Positions 32,121-40,472 of a DNA stretch of 64,000 nt are shown in pieces. A model generated the notes under the pieces. It ran no database searches. It was not told the origin of the DNA and was given only the letters and a program-made list of their open reading frames with translations. The position numbers were made by a program, and so were the translations under genes. The DNA lies in contig JAKQLF010000115.1 of the NCBI GenBank assembly GCA_029567325.1, positions 1 through 64,000 on the forward strand, given 5' to 3'. The DNA comes from Bacteroidota bacterium. Lineage in GTDB: Bacteria; Bacteroidota; Bacteroidia; Chitinophagales; Saprospiraceae. Position 1 is the first letter of the stretch. Each line of letters begins with the position of its first letter.

Positions 32121-33638
32121 ATGAAAAACATATTTTTTTTACTCTTATTGATACTAGGTTTTTATCAGGTTAATGCTCAAAAATACCCAGCTCCTGTCAC
32201 TTTCAACAATGAACAAGATCACCAAAACATGATGGATCAGCTGGGCATTAAAGTATTGAGGCCAGGCCCAAGTGGTAATGAATCGGCACCCAATGCAGCC
32301 AATTATAAGGAAGAACTCGCAAATCCTTGCCCACAACTTCCTGATTTACTCATGACTAAAAAGGGGAAGAAAATCAGTACGGCTGCAGATTGGTGGTCAT
32401 TGAAAAGACCAGAAATTTTGGAGGGCGTAGAGCGTGAGTTATATGGAAAATTACCTGCTAAAATTCCAGCAGTTACCTGGACTGTAAAAATTGAAGACAA
32501 GGAGTTTGTGGGTCGTGTACCTGTGGTGGCTAAACAACTCATTGGCCATGTAGACAATAGTGAATATCCACTCATCAATGTAGACATCAATATGATGCTC
32601 GTGGTTCCTACGAATGTGAAAGGACCTGTTCCGGTATTGATGATGTTTGGCAGGCCTTCATTTCCGGCTCCAGCTCAACCAAGTCCAGAACACATGGAAA
32701 TCATCAATCAATCATTTAAAGACATGATGATCAAAAATGACCCGAAAATGAAGGAAATTTTTGATCTATATCCAGCATATAATCCCATAACGAGGTTACC
32801 TGGACGGAATCCTTTTGCGCCAGCACCAGAAGGAGATTTACCACCAACAGAACAATTATTGGCTGCTGGTTGGGGATACGTAACCATTGATCCGTCCAGT
32901 ATTCAAGCAGACAATCATGCCGGTATTACAAGAGGCATCATTGGTTTGGTCAACAAAGGCCAACCTAGGTCACCAGATGATTGGGGCGCATTGCGCGCTT
33001 GGGCATGGGGCGCTGCAAGAGGATTGGACTATTTAGAAACTGATCCTTTGGTCGATGCTAAAAAAGTTGGAATTGAAGGTGTATCCAGGTATGGAAAAGC
33101 AGCTTTGGTCACCTTGGCATTTGAAGAAAGATTCTCAGTTGGTTTAATAGGCTCTTCCGGAAAAGGAGGCACCACTCTGCATCGTAGAGTTTGGGGTGAA
33201 GCTGTAGAAAGCCTCACTGGCGGAGAAAATTACTGGATGTGTGGTAATTACATGCGTTTTGGTGCTGAAGAATCTTCTTTTGGCAAAAAAACAGGGTGTG
33301 ATCTTACTGTAGATTCACATGATATGTTAGCACTTTGTGCTCCAAGATTGGCTTTTGTAAGTTATGGAATTCCAGAAAAAGGAGACGCTAAGTGGCTGGA
33401 TCAAAAAGGTAGTTACATGGCAACCATTGCCGCTGGTTCCATTTATAAATTATTGGGTGCCAAAGATTTGGGAGTTTCAAACGATTATATGAAAGAAGAA
33501 ATGCCACCCATGTTGACAGACATGCTCGATGGACAATTAGCCTGGAGGCAACATGACGGAGGTCACACCGATGCTCCCAACTTCAAACACTTCATCCCTT
33601 GGGCAAGTAAGAATTTGGGTTATAAAGTGACTAGGTAG
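32121..33638 (+). CDS. CE15 glucuronoyl esterase-like protein
   Basis: A secreted alpha/beta-hydrolase of 505 residues (signal peptide MKNIFFLLLLILGFYQVNAQ; ATG at 32121 preferred over the TTG/ATG at 32094/32097). The nucleophile motif is GVSRYGKAA (Ser322), the CE15 signature where family members have G-C/V-S-R-x-G-K. A candidate catalytic His is His482 in HDGGH. The segments WGALRAWAWG and GGENYWMCGNYM also fit CE15. CE15 enzymes cleave esters between 4-O-methyl-glucuronic acid of xylan and lignin. The acid residue could not be placed: the usual Ser-Gly-Glu-Gly stretch reads SSGKGG here. Substrate is therefore uncertain. Probably co-transcribed with the SGNH-CE4 gene. Confidence 0.85.
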   Translation: MKNIFFLLLLILGFYQVNAQKYPAPVTFNNEQDHQNMMDQLGIKVLRPGPSGNESAPNAANYKEELANPCPQLPDLLMTKKGKKISTAADWWSLKRPEILEGVERELYGKLPAKIPAVTWTVKIEDKEFVGRVPVVAKQLIGHVDNSEYPLINVDINMMLVVPTNVKGPVPVLMMFGRPSFPAPAQPSPEHMEIINQSFKDMMIKNDPKMKEIFDLYPAYNPITRLPGRNPFAPAPEGDLPPTEQLLAAGWGYVTIDPSSIQADNHAGITRGIIGLVNKGQPRSPDDWGALRAWAWGAARGLDYLETDPLVDAKKVGIEGVSRYGKAALVTLAFEERFSVGLIGSSGKGGTTLHRRVWGEAVESLTGGENYWMCGNYMRFGAEESSFGKKTGCDLTVDSHDMLALCAPRLAFVSYGIPEKGDAKWLDQKGSYMATIAAGSIYKLLGAKDLGVSNDYMKEEMPPMLTDMLDGQLAWRQHDGGHTDAPNFKHFIPWASKNLGYKVTR

Positions 33639-33642
33639 GTGA

Positions 33643-33838
33643 CAGTTATCAGTTGTCAGTTGTCAGTTGTCAGCTATCAGTGGTTAACTTTATAAAGTAC
33701 AGGAGAAAAGCTTTTCGCCCCCTTAATTACAAACTTTAAAACTTTCCACTTTATAAACTTTCTACTATATGAACTCAGTTTTAAATGTTTATTTGTTTAC
33801 TTCTTTATAAACGAATAGATGCAAGGTCTCTCTGCAAA
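33643..33838. repeat. heptamer array plus composite dispersed repeat
   Basis: Positions 33643-33682 hold six CAGYTNT-type heptamers (cagttat, cagttgt and variants, period 7). These are followed by a gaaaagcttttcgcccc hairpin and actttataaactttc repeats up to about 33780. The same parts recur at 37.2-38.0 and 39.4-39.8 kb. The stretch sits between the CE15 and pyruvyl-transferase-like genes and could end or separate transcripts. Confidence 0.7.
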
Positions 33839-33854
33839 TTAAAATTGGCAACAA

Positions 33855-35120
33855 ATGTACACACGTCGACATTTTTTAAAAGATAGCTCTCTCACGGCAT
33901 TTGGGCTTGCTTTATCAAATGTTCTGTACGCTACAACTGCTGGTGAAAAGCATATTTTGCTTCGAAATGGTTGGCAGGTAGAAAACATTGGAGATATTGC
34001 ACATACCCCAGGAATGTTGCAACTTATAAAGCAATACATTCCAAAAGCCAAGGTTACATTTTGGCCACATTACCATGTTTTACCTGCTGAAGAAGTAGAC
34101 TTGTTAAAGCGCGATTTTCCTGATTTGAAAATTGTCGAAGGAAAGTTGGATGCTGCAGGGAATGTTCCAGAAGAAGTTGCCAAAGTGATGGATACAGCTG
34201 ACTTTTTTCTACATGGTTCAGGACCTGCTACCATTGGATGGGCTGAGGCACTTGCATTTAAAAAGCGTACAGGAAAACCGTATGGAGTATATGGTGTAAC
34301 TTATGGATTGTATGGCACTCCAGAAAATGAAATGTTGAATGAAGCTGCTTTCGTGTATTTCCGCGATACCATTTCATTAGAATTAGCCAAAAAATCAGGT
34401 ATTCATGCCCCAATTATGGGATTTGCCCCCGATGCTGCATTTGCGTTTAAAGGGAAAAATGATAGAAAAGCAAAGGCTTTTTTAGAGGTAAATAATTTGA
34501 CTAAAGGACAGTTCTTATGCTGTATTCCTAAACACAGGGCAACACCTGTTTGGCTACATCCCTTAAAAGGAAGACCTTTTGACAAAACAAGAAATGATCG
34601 CAATGAAGCCATGATGGAACACGATCATGGACCTTTGCGCCAGGCGATAATTGATGTGGTGCGCCAGACAAATCTTAAGGTCTTAATAGTTGCAGAAGAT
34701 TTGACACAAACCGAATTGGGTAAAAAGGAAGTTTGGAATAAACTACCTGAAGATGTACAGCAAAAGACCGTTTGGAGATCTGAATTTTGGCTACCAGATG
34801 AAGCCTTAAGCATTTACCTTCAGTCGAGCGGTTTGTTTAGTTTGGAAATGCACAGCCCTATTATGTGCATTGGCAACGGTATTCCCGCTTTGGTGGCGCG
34901 CTGGCAGGAGCAAAGCAGCAAAGGAATTATGTGGCGAGATATTGGATTGGACGATTGGTTGTTCGACTTTGATAATGATGATGAATTGCAAAAGTTTGCT
35001 CCAAAAGTTTTGGAGATGGCAAAAAATCCGACAACATTTAGAAAAATGGCTCAAACTGCCCAAAAGAGGGTAACAGAATTTCAGAAAAATACCATGTCCA
35101 TTTTGAAAAAATCTGTTTAA
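33855..35120 (+). CDS. Tat-exported polysaccharide pyruvyl transferase-like protein
   Basis: A 421-residue protein of the polysaccharide pyruvyl transferase family (PF04230-like): the NIGDIAHTPGMLQLI segment near residue 37, the ADFFLHGSGPATIGW stretch, KPYGVYGVTYG, and the YFRDTISLELAKKSG/MGFAPDAAFAF pair near 150-185 are typical. It begins with a twin-arginine signal, TRRHFLKDS, followed by a hydrophobic segment ending near ATTAGEK, so it is probably exported folded. Family members normally work in the cytoplasm adding ketal-pyruvate from PEP to cell-wall or exopolysaccharide sugars, so an exported member is unexpected because PEP is absent outside the cytoplasm. It may have a different activity. 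Follows the CE15 gene by 216 bases. Confidence 0.82.
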   Translation: MYTRRHFLKDSSLTAFGLALSNVLYATTAGEKHILLRNGWQVENIGDIAHTPGMLQLIKQYIPKAKVTFWPHYHVLPAEEVDLLKRDFPDLKIVEGKLDAAGNVPEEVAKVMDTADFFLHGSGPATIGWAEALAFKKRTGKPYGVYGVTYGLYGTPENEMLNEAAFVYFRDTISLELAKKSGIHAPIMGFAPDAAFAFKGKNDRKAKAFLEVNNLTKGQFLCCIPKHRATPVWLHPLKGRPFDKTRNDRNEAMMEHDHGPLRQAIIDVVRQTNLKVLIVAEDLTQTELGKKEVWNKLPEDVQQKTVWRSEFWLPDEALSIYLQSSGLFSLEMHSPIMCIGNGIPALVARWQEQSSKGIMWRDIGLDDWLFDFDNDDELQKFAPKVLEMAKNPTTFRKMAQTAQKRVTEFQKNTMSILKKSV

Positions 35121-35446
35121 AGTAGGATCAAACAATTAGCATTAATTTTTATTTCTACCACAACCAGACCTTCAAATCAAGGGAGTGATCTGAAAATTTA
35201 CGTTTGATTTGGGACATCCTACCTGTCGTTTGTTGTACAAATAATTTTCTAAAATGGCTAGAATTACATTTTTATCTAGGAATAAATGTAGTCTAAAACA
35301 CTTTTATCCAGGAATTAATGGGGGAAATCACACTTTTATCCACATAAAGCAAAATTAATTTTTTCAATTCTTGATTTAAAATAAAAAAATGAAGGTGATT
35401 AAAAATTAAACTATTTTTGCCATTATTTGATTTTTACAAATAAATC
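35121..35446. promoter_or_regulatory. upstream region of the AraC gene with 32-bp phased boxes
   Basis: Three imperfect copies of acacttttatccagga-like sequence start at 35266, 35298 and 35330, exactly 32 bases apart (three helical turns). A TATTTTTG -7-like box lies at 35412-35419, and an inverted repeat ATTTG-N7-CAAAT at 35425-35441 ends five bases before the AraC start codon. No gene is present in this stretch. Confidence 0.55.
35422..35441. promoter_or_regulatory. AraC-type operator, copy 1 (before araC gene)
   Basis: The 20-base sequence attatttgatttttacaaat is repeated exactly at 36373-36392, in front of the SDR gene. It contains the inverted repeat ATTTG-N7-CAAAT. Identical sites before a regulator and its neighbour indicate shared control. 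Confidence 0.65.
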
Positions 35447-36373
35447 ATGGCCGATATTTCAATAAAAGAATTTTATAAAGATGTATTCAGCAAAGATTGT
35501 TGTTTGCTGGATAATATACTTAGTGAAGAAAATGGACAAGACATTGGCAACTTCAATGTTTTTGATATCGCAACAATGTTCCAGTCCTGCAAGTCACAAC
35601 CCATGCCTTACAATCGTCGAACTTACTACAAAATCAGCTTGATCAAAGGTCGCAATAAAGTAGAATTTGCAGACAAAGAAATCGAAATCTCTGACTGCGC
35701 AGTGCTCTTTGCATCACCAAAAATTCCTTATCGGTACACTCCTCTAGACCAACTACAAACAGGACATTTTTGTGTATTTACCAAAGAATTCATGTCATTG
35801 CCAAAAACAGCATTACTACTCGACAATTTACCAATATTCAACCCAAACGGCGACTTTGTTTACGAAATCACCACTGAGCAATTTCTTGAGATAGAGCATA
35901 TATTTCTCAAAATGCACAAAGAAATAAAGGCAGATTATACATTCAAATATGATCTGCTGCGCAACTATGTGATAGAACTCATCCATACGGGTCAAAAGCT
36001 CAAACCCATGTTTGCCCAAGCACAAAACCACAACGCTGCTGAGAGAATTTCTACGCTTTTTGTCGAATTGTTGGAAAGACAATTCCCCATTGAGTCACCC
36101 AATCAAGTATTACAATTAAAAACGGCAAAGGAATTTGCTGCCACACTCCATGTGCATGTCAACCACCTCAATAAAGTATTGAAAGATATGACAGGAAAGA
36201 CCACTACCGAAATCATTAGTAGCCGCATCACCCAAGAAGCAAAAATTTTATTACAACAGACCAATTGGAACATTTCGGAAATCGCTTTCAGCCTTGGATT
36301 TGATGAAATAGCTCATTTCTCCAATTTCTTTAAAAAGCAAACCTTTCAATCTCCAATGGCATTTAGAGCATAA
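35447..36373 (+). CDS. AraC-family transcriptional regulator
   Basis: A 308-residue regulator. The N-terminal cupin-like sensing domain (about 20-190) is followed by a two-HTH AraC DNA-binding domain (about 215-308) with FAATLHVHVNHLNKVLKDMTG and ISEIAFSLGFDEIAHFSNFFKKQTFQSPMAFR. The last segment is the family signature. It ends 93 bases before the SDR gene. The exact 20-base repeat in front of both genes, with a second related site before the SDR gene, makes the SDR its likely target along with itself. Architecture resembles regulators that control an adjacent short-chain reductase; the inducer is unknown. Confidence 0.93.
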   Translation: MADISIKEFYKDVFSKDCCLLDNILSEENGQDIGNFNVFDIATMFQSCKSQPMPYNRRTYYKISLIKGRNKVEFADKEIEISDCAVLFASPKIPYRYTPLDQLQTGHFCVFTKEFMSLPKTALLLDNLPIFNPNGDFVYEITTEQFLEIEHIFLKMHKEIKADYTFKYDLLRNYVIELIHTGQKLKPMFAQAQNHNAAERISTLFVELLERQFPIESPNQVLQLKTAKEFAATLHVHVNHLNKVLKDMTGKTTTEIISSRITQEAKILLQQTNWNISEIAFSLGFDEIAHFSNFFKKQTFQSPMAFRA

Positions 36374-36413
36374 TTATTTGATTTTTACAAATCATGGTTT
36401 GATAATTACAAAC
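36373..36413. promoter_or_regulatory. paired AraC-type operator before the SDR gene
   Basis: Two inverted repeats with the same layout: ATTTG-N7-CAAAT at 36376-36392 and GTTTG-N7-CAAAC at 36397-36413, 21 bases (two helical turns) apart. The first lies within the exact 20-base match to the site before the AraC gene. Tandem sites with two-turn phasing are typical for AraC dimers. Confidence 0.65.
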
Positions 36414-36466
36414 TACCCCATTCATTATTAGTCCACATTTGCACCATAAATCAAAAACAAATATTT

Positions 36467-37228
36467 ATGGGTAATTCTAAAATAGCACTAGTTACTGGTG
36501 GTAGCAGAGGTCTTGGGAAAGACATGGCCATTCAATTGGCAAAAAAATCATTTGATGTGGTAATTACTTATCACAGTAAAAAAGACGAAGCACTCAAAGT
36601 AGTCACAGAAATCGAAAACCTGGGTCAAAAGGCCCTCGCCATTCAATTGGATGTGGCAAACACTGCCTCTTTTGACACATTTATTCAAACACTTTCTGAT
36701 CAATTGTCAGAAAAATTTCAAACTGACCAGATCAATTCCCTTGTCAACAATGCCGGTGTTGGTGTTTATGCACCTGTAGCCAGTACGACAGAAGATCAAT
36801 TTGACACTATGGTCAACATTCACCTCAAGGCACCTTTCTTCCTCAGTCAAAAACTACTTCCTTTGATTGCAGATGGAGGTAGCATTGTCAACATTTCTTC
36901 AGGGTTGACAAGGTTTAGTTACAATGGTTACGCTTCTTACGCCATTATGAAAGCCGCTGTAGAATCTTTTAGCAGATATTTAGCTTTGGAATTGGGTGCT
37001 CGAAAAATAAGGGTCAATACCGTTGCTCCCGGAGCCATTGAAACAGATTTTGGAGGTGGAGCTGTAAGGGACAACAAAGACCTCAATCAAATGATTGCTG
37101 GACAAACAGCCTTGGGAAGGGTTGGTTTACCTGATGACATCGGTGGTGTGGTTGCCTTTTTGTGTAGTGAAGATGCCAAATGGGTCAATGCACAGAGAAT
37201 CGAGGTAGCTGGCGGAGTTCATATCTAA
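36467..37228 (+). CDS. short-chain dehydrogenase/reductase (SDR)
   Basis: A 253-residue classical SDR. The cofactor motif TGGSRGLG (10-17), the NNAG motif (94-97), catalytic Ser144 and the YAIMK pair Tyr158/Lys162 are all present, and the C-terminal substrate loop is normal. Basic residue Arg14 in the glycine motif suggests NADP(H) preference. Such enzymes are often labelled 3-oxoacyl-ACP reductases, but the setting (single gene behind an AraC regulator) fits a detoxifying or small-molecule carbonyl reductase better. Control by the AraC protein is likely from the matching operator sites. Confidence 0.93.
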   Translation: MGNSKIALVTGGSRGLGKDMAIQLAKKSFDVVITYHSKKDEALKVVTEIENLGQKALAIQLDVANTASFDTFIQTLSDQLSEKFQTDQINSLVNNAGVGVYAPVASTTEDQFDTMVNIHLKAPFFLSQKLLPLIADGGSIVNISSGLTRFSYNGYASYAIMKAAVESFSRYLALELGARKIRVNTVAPGAIETDFGGGAVRDNKDLNQMIAGQTALGRVGLPDDIGGVVAFLCSEDAKWVNAQRIEVAGGVHI

Positions 37229-37982
37229 TTTGAATGGTCAGTTTTCAGTGATCAGCTTTCAGTTTTCAGTTTTGCTGAATGCTGAGAGCTGAATGCTGAA
37301 ATGAATTCGTGGGTATAAGTTCTCAGCTATCAGTTTGTATGTGATAGCCTTGCTCATCCACGCTTTAAATACGTCGTACCTACGGCACGATGTATGCTTT
37401 CCTTTTTTTTGATGTCCCAATAGTTTGTCCCTAGCGGGACGTTGCGTTATCGTTTCCATATTTTCTGAATCTGAGCACTGAGAGCTGAAATCATTTCGTG
37501 GCTCTCAGTGCTCAGTTGTCAAAGATAAAAGATCAGAGACGAAAGATGAGAGATGAAAGATGAGAGGCGAATGGTGAGAGGTTGAAATTTAGATGTTACC
37601 AAGGTTAAAAAATGAAAGAAATCCGTGAATTCGGGCCAAACGGTGGTCTGATGTCTGCGATCACTTTTCACTTTACAAACTTTTCACTTTATAAACTTTC
37701 TACTTTATGATCTATATACTTTATACAGTACGGGCGAAAGCGTTTCGCCCCTTCTATTCCTTTAATTTAAAAACTTTCCATTTTACCTGTACAGACGCAA
37801 GGCCTTGCGCTACGGGCGGAAGCAATCCGCCCCTTCAATTACAGACGCAAGGCCTTGACTCTCTCCATATTTATAAACTCCACTTTATGGTGTACGGGCG
37901 GAAGCGTTCCGCCCCTTCAATTACAGACGCAAGGCCTTGCGCCTCTACATGTTTTCAAACTTTATACTTTATGAACTTTAAA
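37229..37982. repeat. repeat-filled intergenic region (about 750 bp)
   Basis: No credible gene. In order: heptamer CAGYTNT array (37238-37272); ctgagagct/gaatgctga repeats; a copy of the cgtacctacggcac...gtccctagcgggac repeat (37351-37457); a gagaYgaaaga array (37521-37581); actttataaacttt repeats; three gggcgaaagc/gcttccgccc hairpins; and three acagacgcaaggccttg palindromes. All parts recur elsewhere in the window. An open frame at 37707-37991 is read entirely from these repeats and is not a gene. Confidence 0.85.
37351..37457. repeat. dispersed ~100-bp repeat, copy 1
   Basis: Contains cgtcgtacctacggcacga, a T-rich tract, then caatagtttgtccctagcgg and gac. Related copies are at 54126-54227 and 56411-56512. 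The gtccctagcgggac part is a near-perfect palindrome. Confidence 0.8.
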
Positions 37983-39392
37983 CTACAGTAATGTTGTAGG
38001 ACATACATATTCCGTACGAGGAACGTCTGTTTGTGCAATTGCTTTAAAACCTCCAATCACATCTACAAAATTGTCCCAACCTCTTTGTTTGAGAATAGAC
38101 GCTGCAATCATCGTTCTATATCCACTTCCACAATAAATGATAAAAGGTTGATCCTTTGGAATTTCCGATAAATGTTGGTTGATCTCATTGAGTGGAATAT
38201 TGATGGCAGTGGTGATATGCTCAGAATCAAACTCACTTTTTTTCCGCACATCAAATACCATCTTTTGGTCGAATTGTTGAGCAAATGTTTCTGCATTTAT
38301 TCTCTCTACCGTTTCATAAGGTTTTCCTGCGTTTTTCCAGCTTTCAAAACCACCACCAAGGTGACCAATGCTATTGTCATAACCAACTCTCGCCAATCGT
38401 GTAATGCTTTCTTCTTCTTTTCCAGCTTCAGTAACCAATAATATTTCTTGATTGATATCTGGAATCATTTCACCAACCCACATAGCAAAATTGCTATCTA
38501 AGCCAATATTGATGCTATTGGGAATAAACCCTTCCGCAAATTGAGAGGCACTTCTGGTATCCAATACCAAAGCCTGGGTTTCATTAGCCACTAGTTCAAA
38601 TTCCTGCACATTGAATGTCTTTTTACCTCTGTCCAAAACCTCATCGATGCTTTCATAACCTTTGATATTCATGACCACATTTTTAGGGAAATATGCAGGG
38701 GGAGCGACTAGACCTGTCAATACCTCCTTGATAAATTCAGGTTTAGTCATATCTGGACGCAACGCATAATTTGTCGCCTTTTGATTCCCTAAAGTATCGG
38801 TTGTTTCCTTACTCATATTTTTGCCACAAGCACTACCCGCACCGTGATTAGGATACACGATCAAATCGTCTGAAAGGGGCATTATCTTGTTGCGAAGAGA
38901 ATCAAACAAATGGCCCGCCAACTTCTCTTCTGTTAAGTTTGCAATGACATGTTGTGCCAAGTCTGGTCTTCCAACATCACCAATAAATAAAGTATCACCT
39001 GTGATCAGACCATGTTCTTTTCCTTCCTCATCTATCAACAAATAAGTAGTACTCTCCATTGTATGACCAGGAGTGTGAATGATTTTCACTTTGCAATCTC
39101 CCACTTCAAAAACTTGATCGTCTTCAGCAACTATGGCATCAAAACCAGGTTTTGCGGTTGGACCATATACTATTTCAGCGCCCGTCTTTTTTGCCAAATC
39201 AATGTGACCACTCACAAAATCAGCATGAAAATGGGTTTCAAAAACATACTTTATTTTCGCTTTGTTTTTATTTGCGCGATCAATATATGGTTGCACTTCC
39301 CTCAGTGGGTCAAATATAGCAGCTTCTCCATTGCTCTCTACGTAATATGCTGCATGCGCCAAACATCCGGTATAAATTTGTTCTACTTTCAT
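37983..39392 (-). CDS. MBL-fold persulfide dioxygenase-like protein with two rhodanese domains
   Basis: A 469-residue cytoplasmic protein. The N-terminal metallo-beta-lactamase domain (about 1-225) has THFHADFVSGH (His54, His56, Asp58) and HTPGHT, matching ETHE1-type persulfide dioxygenases, which oxidise glutathione persulfide to sulfite. Two rhodanese domains follow. The first (about 260-350) lacks an active-site Cys and looks structural; the second (about 370-465) has the active loop CGSGYR. This MBL-rhodanese-rhodanese layout is common in Bacteroidota and links sulfide oxidation to sulfur transfer. It stands alone between two repeat blocks. Confidence 0.92.
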   Translation of the reverse strand: MKVEQIYTGCLAHAAYYVESNGEAAIFDPLREVQPYIDRANKNKAKIKYVFETHFHADFVSGHIDLAKKTGAEIVYGPTAKPGFDAIVAEDDQVFEVGDCKVKIIHTPGHTMESTTYLLIDEEGKEHGLITGDTLFIGDVGRPDLAQHVIANLTEEKLAGHLFDSLRNKIMPLSDDLIVYPNHGAGSACGKNMSKETTDTLGNQKATNYALRPDMTKPEFIKEVLTGLVAPPAYFPKNVVMNIKGYESIDEVLDRGKKTFNVQEFELVANETQALVLDTRSASQFAEGFIPNSINIGLDSNFAMWVGEMIPDINQEILLVTEAGKEEESITRLARVGYDNSIGHLGGGFESWKNAGKPYETVERINAETFAQQFDQKMVFDVRKKSEFDSEHITTAINIPLNEINQHLSEIPKDQPFIIYCGSGYRTMIAASILKQRGWDNFVDVIGGFKAIAQTDVPRTEYVCPTTLL

Positions 39393-39824
39393 CTGTAATA
39401 ATTATTTTAAACAAATGTATCCGTATGTGGATTGGCCATTCGTAACCAATGTTACAGAAACGGTTTTTATTTGGGATGACTTTGGTCATGGGACAGGGTC
39501 CGGCTGTCAGCTATCAGTTTTCAGCGGTCAGTTTATTTAACTCGAGCTACGAGCCACGAGCACGAGCTTTTGTTTATTTGTTTATTCGTTTATTCGTTTA
39601 GTTCTGGCGATTCAGGAATACAGCAGTTCAGCAAATTACATTTCGCTCGTTTTATTCCTATAAAGAATCAAGGCTTTGCGTCTCTCTAGAAATATAAACT
39701 TTATGAACTTTATAATGTACAAAGTACGGGCGAAAGCTTTTCGCCTCTTCTATTCCGTTATAGACGCAAGGCATACGTTTCTCCATAATATAAAATACCT
39801 GAACTTTCAAACTTTATGAACTTT
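39393..39824. repeat. repeat-filled intergenic region
   Basis: No gene. It holds a heptamer CAGYTNT array (39507-39533), a cgagccacgagc array (39541-39569), and the composite repeat: caaggctttgcgtctct, actttatgaact, a gggcgaaagcttttcgcc hairpin at about 39726-39745, and a tagacgcaaggc element. The repeat runs up to the stop codon of the next gene. Confidence 0.8.
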
Positions 39825-40472
39825 CTACTTTATGAACTCAAACAAACTTTCAAAAATAATTCTGGCCGCAAATTTGCCGCCCTCTAATGAAGGATGAAAA
39901 CCATCTGGGCCATAATAACTGTAATCTTTAGTGTTTTCAATGTGCAATTTCCATTCTTTGCCCACAGGACATATAATCGCATTGTTGGCTTTAGCCGCTT
40001 GGTCGTAGTTTTTGATTACACCATCAAAGGTTGACCAATTTTGTATAGATGGCCAAACCATAAAAAATGCCAATTTAGTTTGGTGTTTATCACACAGTGA
40101 TTTAATGCGTGCGCCAAATTCTAACAAAGAAGTTCACCCATCTTCTTGGGAGGAGGGTCCTTGCTGCATTACCAAATAATCAATCGATCCTTTGGCAATG
40201 GTTTCTTGTAATTTGCCTTCATTCCAGTGATCTTCCAATGCGTAATTTGGATAAGCTAACATCAACGTTTTGATTTTCTTACCTTGCTGTTCACCAATCT
40301 TTGCCACTAGATCGGGTAAGGAATTAGAGTAGGTAAGGCTATTTCCTACAAATAAAATAGTTATTATTTTTGTTTCATTTTCTGTTGGAATATCACCTGA
40401 AAACCTATTGGTTGTACATGAAAAAACCAATACTAAGCCTATAAAAATTATAAATTTTCTAATCATAATCAT
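39825..40472 (-). pseudogene. SGNH/GDSL hydrolase lipoprotein split by an in-frame TGA
   Basis: Two frames (40472-40134 and 40127-39825) are in the same register, separated by a single TGA at 40136-40134; reading through gives SSQEDG-stop-TSLLEFGA, the normal continuation. The N-terminal half has a lipobox (LVFSC), the SGNH nucleophile GNSLT, and VMQQGPSSQEDG; the C-terminal half has YYGPDGFHPSLEGG with the Asp-His pair. Together they make a complete SGNH esterase of about 215 residues. The TGA may have come from an arginine CGA by one transition. The last codons (EFIK) are read from the adjacent dispersed repeat. It follows the PD40 gene by a single base, so it was part of that operon. Confidence 0.85.

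Noticed and set aside
37707-37991. 94-residue plus-strand open frame
   Set aside because: It is read entirely through dispersed hairpin repeats and has no family resemblance.
39825-40472. Selenoprotein with TGA recoding
   Set aside because: No stem-loop like a SECIS element follows the TGA, and family members carry an ordinary residue there.
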